A DNA stretch of 64,000 nt from Conchocele bisecta (Eukaryota; Mollusca; Bivalvia; Lucinida; Thyasiridae): the NCBI GenBank assembly GCA_029237695.1, contig CM055275.1:4528160-4592159 (forward strand). The letters run 5' to 3'. Under the pieces are notes generated by a model, which was not told the DNA's origin, did not search any database, and worked only from the letters and a program-made list of their open reading frames with translations. The number at the start of each line of letters is the position of its first letter. Position 1 is the first letter of the stretch. A program made the position numbers and the translations under genes. This document shows positions 46,301-56,525 of the stretch, one piece after another.

Positions 46301-47345
46301 TGTTCTGTTTAGCGAGAATTCCAGTTTATAGGGGGTTCACATTAGAATGGTTCCACTGTCATGAGACAATTACTACATTTTAGAATGAATTGTGCTAGAA
46401 ACTTTTCAATCAAACTATTCTTCAGATAGACAATACGGTAATAAAAAGTTTATATTCCAGATAAATCCTCAAAATATATTGCTAATTCCTGATAATTCCA
46501 TTTAGATGTGATGAAAATTATTGCACATATGCACTTCGCTGCAAAATTTCACATACAACAATTAATTTCACATACAACAATTATTTTGTGATGACGAATC
46601 AGAGGTTGCAATATTGTATCACGCTGTAGAATAGTAGTACATATCTACTGCAAATATCAGAAGAAGTATTCATATGTTCATTACATACAATTGTTATAAG
46701 TTTCAGTAAGCTTAATATATACTTTTCTAAATCTTATGGTTTTATAATTGAAATAATCCAAGGAGTATTAGTTATATGCGTATTTTGGTGCACACCAACT
46801 TTTCTAGTAGTTAGTCTTATATAGAGAGCTGCTGGTCTGTTTGACATTTGGCGCTCAACGAGGGGCCGTGACTGATATTTACGCAGAGATCAATCACAAT
46901 GTAGCTGTACATTTTCTTTTTTAAAGGCAACAGGTTGCACTATATCGCTACACCAGTCAACGGTATAAATATGCGTAATAGCATTTACATTTTGCGGACT
47001 AAAATAGAAAAAAACCTACAGGGTGTTGACGTTCAAGCTTCGCTATATTGTTATCAGGAGACAATCCTACAATATGACACAAACATTTTACCATAAACTT
47101 ACCTAGTGTGTATTAGCAAAATTCTTAGGTCACTCTCCACGAAGTAGAAAGTAAACAAAGAACGCTTCAAACACAGACTACTCTGTCGTAAGTTATTAAC
47201 GGTTATGTAATGCAGTGTAATGAAATGTAATTAGAGTTATGTACTCAGAACCAACCACAATGTAGATCTCCCATAAAATCAGGAATTTGAGGACGAAGGA
47301 CGAGGGAGTATGTCACAGTTCCACCTCACTATGGAGGAAGTGTGT
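46300..47345. other. No coding sequence; possible TMEM267 5' UTR donor
   Basis: On the minus strand CACACTAG|GTAAGTTTATGG at 47102-47103 is a good donor, preceded by AT-rich sequence up to about 47180; it could end a non-coding first exon of TMEM267. No other evidence. Remainder shows nothing recognisable. Confidence 0.25.
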
Positions 47346-47349
47346 ATTT

Positions 47350-47700
47350 GTGCATAGTTAGCTCAGTCAGTAGAGTGATGGTACAGTAAACCTGTAGCCG
47401 ATTTCACCAAAATTGCTAAGCATACTTATCTAGCGAAGTGTACTTAGAGAGAGTAATTATTTATTTTTCTACGACTGCATATATTTGATGATTAAAAGTA
47501 TGCAGAATTAATATACTCAATTTATTACATTATCACAGCCAAAATGGCTGATTTTTGTGATGATGTAATAATTTCAGTATAATAAAAATTAATAAATTTA
47601 ACCTTGAAGTTAAAATTTCTCCCTCAAAGTATACTTTGCAATTTTGGTGAAATCGGCTAGAGGTCCCGTGTTCGAGTCCTGGGCCGGGTACGTATTTTTC
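47350..47700 (+). mobile_element. tRNA-like relic (SINE head) split by a family E MITE
   Basis: TAGCTCAGTCAGTAGAG (47358-47374) fits a pol III A box and GTGTTCGAGTCCTGGGCCGG (from 47668) a B box and T arm. Between them, at CCTG-TA, lies family E (47395-47659: TAGCCGATTTCACCAAAATT to GGTGAAATCGGCTA). Removing it leaves a normal A-to-B distance for a tRNA. Acceptor stem pairing is poor, so it is a tRNA-derived SINE head or pseudo-tRNA rather than an active gene. Confidence 0.7.
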
Positions 47701-47718
47701 TCTCCCTTAGGTGCAGCC

Positions 47719-48417
47719 TACCAGAGTTACAGTTCCTCCCATAGCATTCCCCTGCAGAATGGCGAATCAGATATGATTAAACATTCCTACGCTGTTGACG
47801 GAAATTGCCGTTTGCTGTTTTTCATTTTTGCTTTAATTCTTAACAAAAAACTGGTTTTGACAGCACATGAGAATCGTCTCCACTGGAGACGATTCTCATG
47901 TGCTGTCAAAACCAGTTTTTTGTCGAGAAATATTGAAAATAAAACATCTCCAGCAGACATTTAATTCAGCCTAGTAAGGGTGAACACTTTAGATAGTAAT
48001 TGACATTTTTAAAATATCTTTCAATTGAAATCTGTGTTAAAATTAGGAAACTGATATAAACTAATACTTCTAAAGTAGTTTTTATCCTTGCAGAATATCC
48101 AGGGAATAAAAGTTTGTCTACTTAGAAACTAGGGTCCAACAAAAATATTTCATGTGAGTTTTGGCTGGTACTGATTGGGTCTCTAGTAGATTCTAGCTTA
48201 AATTTATTTAGTAGGTATTGTGCATTGGTAAATTTATGAAATAATTAATGTAACATGCTAGTTTCATAATAAAACAAATTATTTACTTACTGACATTTAC
48301 TTCATATACAAAAAATGCACAAAATTGCTCATACATGTAATTAACATTTGATGTGCAGATCAGATCTGATTCGCTACACTGCAGGGGAATGCTATGGGAG
48401 GAACTGTAACTCTGGTA
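47719..48417. mobile_element. Element with 57-bp inverted termini enclosing a family C MITE
   Basis: TACCAGAGTTACAGTTCCTC then CCATAGCATTCCCCTGCAG at the left; the near-exact complement, CTGCAGGGGAATGCTATGGG to AACTCTGGTA, at 48361-48417. Inside, 47795-47985 is a family C palindrome (CTGGTTTTGACAGCACATGA, centre GTCTCCACTGGAGAC). The remainder is AT-rich. Confidence 0.75.
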
Positions 48418-48577
48418 CCGGTACGTACGGTAACGGAGGGTCACAGTTACACGCTGCAACTGTGACTTTTTTACCTATGCACCAGATGAACAAATGTGAA
48501 CAAATATCTCTTTCACTTGTATAACGACATACCGGTACATGTTTACACTCTTAGTAGTAATTTTAAAAATTCAACAG

Positions 48578-48685
48578 GTTAAAATCTTTTATCCGGACGA
48601 CCTTTTTCAGAGCGATATTGAGCCAGGGCCGAAGTGGTTTAGGAACGAAGGGTGGACGACTGTCAACTTGAATCAAACAGCATAA
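48578..48685 (+). CDS. Candidate terminal exon, unknown gene (weak)
   Basis: After CAACAG, or after CCTTTTTCAG at 48610, an open frame reads VKIFYPDDLFQSDIEPGPKW then FRNEGWTTVNLNQTA and TAA. The composition looks protein-like, but 35 open codons after an AG can arise by chance, and I recognise no family. No upstream exon found. Confidence 0.2.
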   Translation, partial: VKIFYPDDLFQSDIEPGPKWFRNEGWTTVNLNQTA

Positions 48686-49512
48686 AATGGGTTAATCATG
48701 GTTTCAAAAACAATATTCGAAGCATGGTATTATGTGGAATAAGTAAAGAACGACAAAAGAGAGTGACACGTCTCGTAAACGTGTACATAACATCGATTTT
48801 AGTTGCGTTTCCCAGTAAAAAGTTTACATTTACTTCGGAAATACAAGCCGCGCAACGACCCTGATGCGCATTTAGTCAAGGCGATCCATATAAGCCGGAA
48901 CCGGTACACCAACCGGGACCGGTACCATCCGGTAGCAACGGTAACCGTAATGGGTGCCGATGGTGGTGGTGGTAATTAATACGGCTGTTAGAAAATGCTG
49001 ATAAGCAGGCTAGATGGTTGATGTGTGAAATCAGATAGAATAAATTGATTATGAAACCTCGATTTTATCTGTAGGTAATACAACCGGACAAGTTCGACCA
49101 TGCGGAAATAGTATTATGCACGAATAACAACAACAACAACACTATTGCACTAACATTAAATAAGGCACATGCTACGTGTTTAATGTATGAGTAGGAATAG
49201 ACACAAAACGACTATTCTTGATTATAGTTTTATATACTAAGCATCTAAAGCACGGATATGTATAATTCGGTGTAAGGCCGGAATAGGTGACCCTGCTGGA
49301 ATACACTGTATGTATAAACCTAAAGAAATAGCAGCTACAGGGACACCATGCATACAGGGAAATTCATAGAACCTCCATTAGGTGGAAATCATACGAGGTC
49401 CACATTTTGTCCAATTCTGAATGGTTTCACTCAGTCTGAATTTTCGCATTATGAGCACATCCGTGTGGTTTTTCAATAAAGAAAATTACATTGATATTGA
49501 TTATTAATACAG

Positions 49513-49599
49513 AAGGACCCAGCCTACGATCAGCATATCCATGTCCAAGTTAATCAGGTTCTACGACATGCGATGCGCCGAAAGGAAATTGGTATATGA
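49513..49599 (+). CDS. Candidate terminal exon, unknown gene (weak)
   Basis: After TTAATACAG the frame reads KDPAYDQHIHVQVNQVLRHA then MRRKEIGI and TGA. It lies in the first of two related segments (CCTCCATTAGGTGG at 49373, CCTCCATTACATGG at 51031), suggesting local duplication. No recognised family; may be chance. Confidence 0.18.
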   Translation, partial: KDPAYDQHIHVQVNQVLRHAMRRKEIGI

Positions 49600-50170
49600 T
49601 ATATAGACTTTGGCGAGGCTATTCAGATCAAATCGTTTCTCATTTTAACTCTGAAAATGTCGACAATATTCGGTGCTATTCACACAAAATATATAAAAAT
49701 AATATATAGGTAAAACAAAGTATTCTTATTCGAGCTACGACGAAACACAGGAAAGTGCATTTCTGGACCGCATATGTTTAACTTGGTACACAACGTTGTA
49801 CACCACTGCGCTAGTGAGTCATGAATGAAGTAAATTGGTGAAAATATTCAACTAAAGCATATATGCCCGTCCATGAGGCCGGGCACCATCGACGAATGTA
49901 TCCAGACAATTCGTGTCTACGTCATAACGTACGACTGACGATTTACAACTGGCTATTTTTTAAATGCGTTTGCTGCGGGATTTACCGCCCAATTGTTGCT
50001 GTGAGCAATGACGGTAGTTAGATGAACATATGATACACGTGGATATCACAAAAGTGTCCAAAACAACGTGTTTCCAACTTGTGTGTCATCCAGTGCGTAG
50101 TTTTCGGTCAAAAATGAATGGCATTTTATAGCTTGAAATTGCTAACAAACAGTCTGGGAACAAATCGGGA

Positions 50171-50292
50171 AAGTGGCGAACGTATACGGCTACGAATCCG
50201 TTTTGATCACATGTCCTGGTTTCAAGCCAAAATTGACATGTTTCATAACACGTTTGTAGTGAATAACCATTATATATATATATATATATTAT

Positions 50293-50338
<46 letters not shown>

Positions 50339-50436
50339 GGTTATTCACTACAAACGTGTTATGAAACATGTCAATTTTGGCTTGAAACCAGGACATGTGA
50401 TCAAAACGGATTCGTAGCCGTATACGTTCGCCACTT
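50171..50436. repeat. Perfect palindrome: 100-bp arms around an AT core
   Basis: Arms 50171-50270 and 50337-50436 are exact reverse complements by eye (outer AAGTGGCGAACGTATACGGC, inner GTTTGTAGTGAATAACCAT). The 66-bp core is (TA)n with a few breaks. ORFs over both arms are mirror images. This resembles palindromic AT-rich repeats, which are unstable in other genomes. Confidence 0.95.
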
Positions 50437-50562
50437 GTAAGTGTACTTGTAAGTGTATTCGACACCGTGGTGCAATGGGTCCGTGCAGGTAATGTGTACA
50501 TGTGACCATCATTGGCCTCTACACGTATGAGTTGGAATCCCTCCACATATTTGTTTTACTTA

Positions 50563-50808
50563 TTAACCCTTTCACCCTAAGTAACTGAATGGGCTGCGAT
50601 ATGTTAATTTTGCAACCAATCCAATCATCGCAAAATGATTTTCAGACTATTCCATTTATAAAAAGGGGGTATTTGTTGTTCTCAAAAATATGAAAATTAC
50701 TTTCAAACAGTGCAGATCCTGATTAGACGGCTCGTTACGAGCCTGCTCATCTGGATCTGCACTGTTTGCATAAACCGATATAGTGGGCTTTCGGGTTCAA
50801 AGGGTTAA
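50563..50808. mobile_element. Family D MITE, TTAA-flanked
   Basis: TTAACCCTTTCACCCTAAGT left and GGGTTCAAAGGGTTAA right. Internal palindrome CAGTGCAGATCCTGATTAGA / ATCTGGATCTGCACTG with GGCTCGTTACGAGCC at its centre. TTAA plus CCCTTT termini are piggyBac-like. Confidence 0.8.
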
Positions 50809-50989
50809 TTAAAATATTCATTTTTATTTGGCGACCAACGTAGCGTAAGATCATATGCACATCAAGACTGTTTGATTTTATCTACACATCCAATTACGTA
50901 TGGGAGACACTATTCACAATAAAATAACATTTCGAAATGTATTGAACATTGTATTATTATGTATCCATATACAAAATTCAACCTCGAAG

Positions 50990-52298
50990 GTTACATGAAA
51001 CTTTGATATTTAGGAAACGCATGAAACCTCCATTACATGGATACCGTACGAGGACCCCATTGCGTCTGAGTTTGAGAGGTTTCGCTGGATTTTAGCATAA
51101 TGTGCACTCTACTACATACAAGTCCGTGGTGTGTTTTCAATAAGGAAACGTATATGGAATCAGGGGCGGATCTGGAGGGGGGGGTCCGGAGTTGCACCCT
51201 CCTCCCGTTCAGCCACTGAGTTTACATAGATCACAGTTTACCACCAATTGGAGTCTGAATTTAAATGCCGTAAAACACAGGAAAGTGCATTTCTGGACAT
51301 CTATATTTCAAAAGTTGAAAAAAGTACCTCCTCCACTCCCCCTATCACCCCCCCCCACCCCCCCCCCCTATCACCCCCCCCCCCCCCGCATCTCAAATAC
51401 GGGGTCATACTTCATGATTTGTACGAGTATTTTCCCCATATTTGGCGGTACCGTCTACTTTCACTTGTGGACGGTCAGTTTCTTCCAAAAATCACCAACA
51501 TTTGCACCATGCAAATATATTTATCTCTCCGTCATAATAATAACAGCCAATGCCGTTGTTTTGAGAATTTACTCCTTGTTGATATGCTGTACCAGGACTG
51601 GTTTGCCGTCTATATTGTATATAGCCTGACATGTTCATAGATAAGAATTTCAATACGGTAGATAGCATTAAAGTTATATATTTAGGAAATGCATAGAACT
51701 AGGTGGACATCATACTAGGTTTGATATTTCAAAAATACAATCCTCTGAAGAGCAAAATAAAAATCAAACGTTAGAAATTATTATCAATCAAGGAGGTGTC
51801 CTGCACATGTTCAGTCGTAAGATATGGGAGGTATGAGAGGCTATAAGTCTGTAAATGTACGCACATATGTGCGATTTCAAGGTATTGATAATTTCCATCG
51901 GGTTTTGTCAAATTCTGCCCATCATTTCATGAGAAAAAGTCGTTTGTTTTGTACGTTTATCTTTGGTCAGTTGGTATTTAAAAAATTATTTGCAGTTTTT
52001 AGCGGTTTCTGTATTATTAAATTTGTACTTTTGTCTCAAAAAATATCATCTGGGAGATCCGGATTATTTTTTTTATTTGAAAAGACATACAGTGTATTTA
52101 GCAATATATTATCAAAGGTTTTATATAAAATATCATTCAACAGTGCTTTTTTTTCAAAATTTGTTATCCAATTTTATTGCCACTTTTTTTTATTTTAAAA
52201 AGTGACAAGTCTTCTAGCATCCGATTGTTGGCGATTTTGTTTTTGCTGATCAGCATATTTTTCTCGAATTATTGGCAATAATGGTGGTTGTGTTGCAG
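50990..52298. other. Locally duplicated AT-rich segments, no gene supported
   Basis: GAAACCTCCATTACATGG (51027), ACACAGGAAAGTGCATTTCTGG (51274) and GGAAATGCATAGAACTAGG (51684) echo 49370, 49746 and one another: old tandem duplications of about 1.5 kb. A C-rich run (51345-51388) and GGGGCGGATCTGGAGGGGGG (51161) are low complexity. The 124-codon ORF at 51824 is Phe/Leu/Lys-rich AT sequence without a domain. Confidence 0.5.
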
Positions 52299-52999
52299 AG
52301 ACTTGCGGGTCGGCTGAATTTTTCGCGTAAATACCCTGGCCTATATAGTTTATATGGCATTCGCAAATACTATATTCCGAGCAGAAATATACAGGTTAGC
52401 AAGACTCCACTTTCGGCGATCTCATTGCACGGACCAAGTTATGACAAAACTAATATTAGACAATTCAAACTTAAAGAAATACAAATCAGTTTATAGTCGG
52501 TCAATGACGTAACATAATTGTGTCTGTGGCTCGAGTCGAGGGGAAAACAAGATTTTGCTGTCCACATACCCATATCTACACATACCCCAAAATGAACACC
52601 TGCGCACATGTTGATTCCCATCCGTGATTATGTGAGTGACGCTTTTAAGTCAGTTTTTGGATGTCGCGTAGAAGTCTAAGCCTGTCCGAGGCTTAGACTT
52701 CTACGCGACATCCTAAAACTGACTTATAAATATCAATTTATAGTACTAGACTTGATTGTAAAAGGCTCACGTGCCATACTGCCGTTCATGGCCCATTAAT
52801 TAAAAGTACTTCATATAATATAGTCGACGAGGTTTAATAGTGTATACATAGTAACGGGGGCATCCAATTCTTGGCATAAACAGTTGTTGCTGAATAAGTT
52901 TTGTGGTTGCAGAAACCGGAGTACCCGGCTAACATTACTGGGATGGACATTATATTTGGTCTGTTTAAACTGCGTGGAGACCGAAGGACACACCAGTAA
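52299..52999 (+). CDS. Candidate last two exons, unknown gene (weak)
   Basis: 52299-52394 (acceptor TGTTGCAG, donor ACAG|GTTAGC) reads RLAGRLNFSRKYPGLYSLYG then IRKYYIPSRNIQ. 52913-52999 (acceptor GGTTGCAG) reads KPEYPANITGMDIIFGLFKL then RGDRRTHQ and stop. Both are phase 0 and join in frame, but the family is unknown and the donor is weak. A 37-bp hairpin (52647-52683 with 52689-52725, one mismatch) lies in the intron. Confidence 0.25.
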
Positions 53000-53586
53000 A
53001 AAGAATAGCCCATGGTTGTATTACTTTTATTTACATTGCATTTTCTGATAGTTTCAAAAATGTAAATTACCATATATGCCATTAAAATTAAGAATAATAT
53101 TGTTTTACGTCAATTTGTCGCATTTCCTGGAACAGCGACGTTGCCGGTCAATAGAGTGCCGTTATTGACAACCTTGTGGAATTTATGGACGTCAAACGAA
53201 CAACATGGCGCGACGTCACGTGAGTCTAATGTATTATATTAGGATGTAATCGTAATACGTCGAATGGGCGTTTGCATTATGAATTTATGGAAGGTGTACA
53301 TATTATTTAAATACACACGGGATGTTCCTCACATGACCTTGAACAACGTGTTGAACAATATAGAGACAGCAGTCTCTGTACGAACAACCATTGTAACGAA
53401 CATGCCCGGTACCGTTTCATCGGACGAACAGGCGGGTGGCGTATAGTATACGTGTAGTATACGTGTAGTTATATCCCTTATAGCTGAGAATACGCCATTT
53501 GCTTTTTATTGGCCGTATATTGAAATTTGCTACACGATTCTGAGGTAATAACGCAGGGATTAAACTAACATGCCTCCAGGACAACC

Positions 53587-54370
53587 ATAGGCTTAGGCGC
53601 GGATACAGGGGGAGGGTCCAGGGGGTCCGGACTGCCCCCCCCCCCCTTCTCCCGGCAAAACAAAAAAGACCAAAATCTACTATACTCGAATGACTTTTTT
53701 CGTGGCCTAGGTGTCAGGAAATCGCATCTGCGGTTATCTGCCATCTAAAAATTTCCTGGGGGAGGACCCCCACGCCCCCCCCCCCCTACATTACGATTTC
53801 GCGCTCGCGGAGGTCGGCTCAGCCCTTCCAGCGGTCCTATAATTTCTATATTTTTCAGACTTTTTCAAAATGTCCTATAATATCCTATATTTTTGGCAAA
53901 ATTCCTATAATTCCTATATATTTTTTGGGTAAGCAAAAGGTTGCTTTTTTTTATTAAAATAGATTTTTTTTTTTAAATTTGTTGCACTAAATTCATCATG
54001 CAATTTAAAGGACATCCATAAGTATTTATTAATGTGATGTTGACATCATAATGCTCTACATTTTTCATTAGAAGCGTCATAAATGTGTCTGCAACTAATT
54101 GTGATCACATATGTGCAAGCCGATAGGGAACTACATTAGTCCAAAACCCAATGAACCAATTTTCTTGTGGTAAATGACTTATTTGCACAAATAAATGATT
54201 TGTGGTGGAACGCGGCTGGCTAGAAGGGGTGTTGGGAGGCCAGATATAGTGTCCTATATTTTTTTGAAAAAAATCCTATATTTTTTTTTCACTGTGCTGG
54301 AAGGGCTGGTCGGCTATGACGACTTGTAATTACAGACCCCCCCCCCCTGTAATTATTTCTGTATCCGCCT
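53587..54370. mobile_element. GGCGGATACAG-ended element with nested hAT
   Basis: GCGCGGATACAGGGGGAGGG at the left and CTGTATCCGCC at the right face each other. C-rich runs occur near both ends. The nested element occupies 53820-54307. Confidence 0.65.
53820..54307. mobile_element. hAT-type MITE, 488 bp, with perfect 8-bp target duplication
   Basis: Termini CAGCCCTTCCAGC and GCTGGAAGGGCT are inverted. GGTCGGCT directly repeats at 53812-53819 and 54308-54315. CCTATAATTCCTATA-type repeats occur inside near both ends. CAG...(C)TG ends plus 8-bp duplication are diagnostic of hAT. No transposase ORF. Confidence 0.85.
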
Positions 54371-54390
54371 TTTGTTTTTCACAATTGTAA

Positions 54391-54535
54391 AATAATTCCA
54401 GCACAAAAATATTTACACAATTCCCTAAAATTTGATTGGTCCATAGCAAGTCTCTGTCCAGAATTTATATCCCAGTAAACTCCATGCCGAACTACTTTCC
54501 GTAACCGTCCGGCGCAGTTAAAATAATTCTTTTTG
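54391..54535. mobile_element. Family B body fragment
   Basis: ATAATTCCAGCACAAAAATA, TTGATTGGTCCATAGCAAGT and AACTACTTTCCGTAACCGTC as in 34770 and 36431, without the hairpin. Confidence 0.75.
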
Positions 54536-54954
54536 AAATAGTTCAAAACAAAGTATAAAGCATTGAATGAATGTTTTTATTAGCACAAATGACTTCTGGA
54601 CATACATGTATATAGTTTAGTTATTGCAATTTAATTTACGGAGATACATTTCAAAACTCACACAGGAAGGCTATATACATATATATATATATAAATATTC
54701 TGAATATTCATCTACAACTAATCAAGTCCGTCCAAAAAGCATGGTCGCTAAAATTTGTGGGTCAAAGTAATTTGTGTTTCAACGAATAAATCCCCTATGT
54801 AAAATGACATAGCTAGTGGCACATCGGTTTAAATGACTTAACCTTCATATATATACATTTTAGTGGCGCAGGTAACACTAGTGTAGCAACGCTCTGAGCA
54901 CGGTAATTCGGGTAAGAACATTTGACCTTTATACCCCACCCACTCCTTCACAAT

Positions 54955-56071
54955 GGGTCAAACAAAAGACGCAAAGAAACTTCCTGAAGTTGTCAAAATT
55001 CCTGTCAATAGATCAATAACAATTAACAAACCAGCGTAGTAGTAGTAAGAAGCAGAAAGCAGATACAAATTGTGAAGACTCATGGAATTGCAAAGATTGT
55101 GAAAAGGTGTTTAGAAATAAAAAAGTTGTGGCCATTCAGTGTGGATTTTGCACAAACCGTTACTGTTTTGATTGTTCGCAGCTAGAGGCCCCAATGTATA
55201 AAACATTACTTGTCAGCCCAGATTCAATATTATGGTTCTGTCCCCACTGCTTGATAGCACTACCCAATGCCAAGAACATGTTCTCCAAGATGATGGTACT
55301 CGAAAGCAACTCCAAGAGCATGAACGAAAGGCTGTGTGGTTGTTAAATTCAAGTCGGCGCAGCATTAACTGAAGAAGCAGTAGGCAGTATTGTTGATGAG
55401 TCAAGTTAGTTTCGCCTCGGACCAGAACTATGGTTAAAGTTAAAAGAAAAACTGATTGATGAAAAACTAAACCATTTCAATTTGAGTAGTGTCGACGACG
55501 GCAAGGTAGAGAAGATTGTTCAGGAGAAGATCAGCATTGTGCGCGAGAAAATGCAGAATGAACCTAGCTCTCAGAGGCAGACGGTGCGTGCGGAGGAACG
55601 CGATAGTTTATTACGCGCAAATAGTGCCATCGCGTACAACATTCCAGAGATTTTTCGCCTTACTCGAAGAGGAGCAGAACAAACGCGACGCGTTATTTCA
55701 TGAAACAGATGTGTGCTGCCATAAGTCAGGAAGAGATTAGTGTTTTAGCTACTTATCGCTTCAAAAATAACTCTCGCGACAAGGATGGCAATGTTAAACC
55801 AAGACCGGTCCGCATCGATTTCACGACTCTACAAATGAAAATGAAATTCATGGGGAGCTTGAAGGAGCTGAAGAACCCTGCCATAGATGAGCAGTTTAGG
55901 AATGTTAGTATGTCACACGACATGACCAAAGCAGAGCGCGCAAGAAACAGGGAGCTCGTCCAGGAAGCACAGGTGCGGAACGCTAAAGAACTGGCGGGAA
56001 AAAACCCTTACAAGTACATCGTGAGGGGGCCTCCATGGAACAGGAGGGTCGTGTGTGTAAAGATAGACTAG
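54955..56071 (+). pseudogene. LINE ORF1 remnant (PHD-type zinc domain, nucleic-acid chaperone type)
   Basis: ATG at 54955 opens MGQTKDAKKLPEVV; a TAG at 55037-55039 and further shifts break it. From about 55075 the zinc domain reads WNCKDCEK, IQCGFCTNRYCFDC and WFCPHC: a PHD spacing in which the usual His is Cys. After a stop near 55345 comes a charged coiled stretch (VEKIVQEKISIVREKMQNE). Frame 55700-56071 has RPVRIDFTT, VSMSHDMTKAERARNRELVQ and YIVRGPPWNRRVVCV, the conserved C-terminal block of CR1/Tx-type ORF1 proteins, which bind the element RNA. Confidence 0.8.
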
Positions 56072-56525
56072 AGTGTGCATGTAGCACTCATGTAAATAAG
56101 TTATTGTTAAGTTGTTCACGTTCAAATTGTTCAGTTAGCAATTATGCTTTTATGGATCGAGCCAACATTTTGGATCTATCAACTGTTAATGATCTCATTT
56201 CTAGTCAGTTTAGTAACCATGGTGACAGTATTAATAATTCTGTGATAACGCGTAGCGATATACATGACAGTGTGTTTGTTAAATCTTCGCCTTTGATTGA
56301 GGAATCTAAATTTGTGGAATCGCACAATCATGAGCATCATACAGGTAGTGTCAGTTCGGATGATACAGACATCTTAATAGTGAACAGCAATTTTTGATGG
56401 TTCTAGTCCACGGATAGTGAAAGCGATTCAGAAACAGACAGTTTGCTAGGTAATCCAAACTTTAGTATCGCGAGTGGGAAAGTAAACAAGCGTAATAGAC
56501 ATGGGAAGTTAGAGGATTTAACATG
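56072..56525 (+). other. LINE inter-ORF stretch
   Basis: An open frame overlapping the end of ORF1 (56035-56397) is rich in Ser, Asn and Asp (NDLISSQFSNHGDSINNSV, GSVSSDDTDILIVNSNF). No domain. It may be an ORF1 extension or the degraded start of ORF2, since LTCLSINAQS before the endonuclease begins at about 56518. Confidence 0.5.

Noticed and set aside
47350..47700. Functional tRNA gene
   Set aside because: Split by a 265-bp MITE and acceptor stem does not pair well.
50118..50546. Two facing ORFs of 84-99 codons
   Set aside because: They are the two arms of one palindrome translated on opposite strands.
51192..51640. 145-codon proline-rich ORF
   Set aside because: Proline run comes from a poly-C tract; two frames both stay open; no homologue recognised.
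51824..52205. 124-codon Phe/Lys-rich ORF
   Set aside because: AT-rich composition, no domain, overlapping alternative frame of equal quality.
53203..53225. ATGGCGCGACGTCAC followed by GTGAGT as a first coding exon
   Set aside because: Only five codons and no compatible downstream exon; better regarded as chance or promoter-like sequence.
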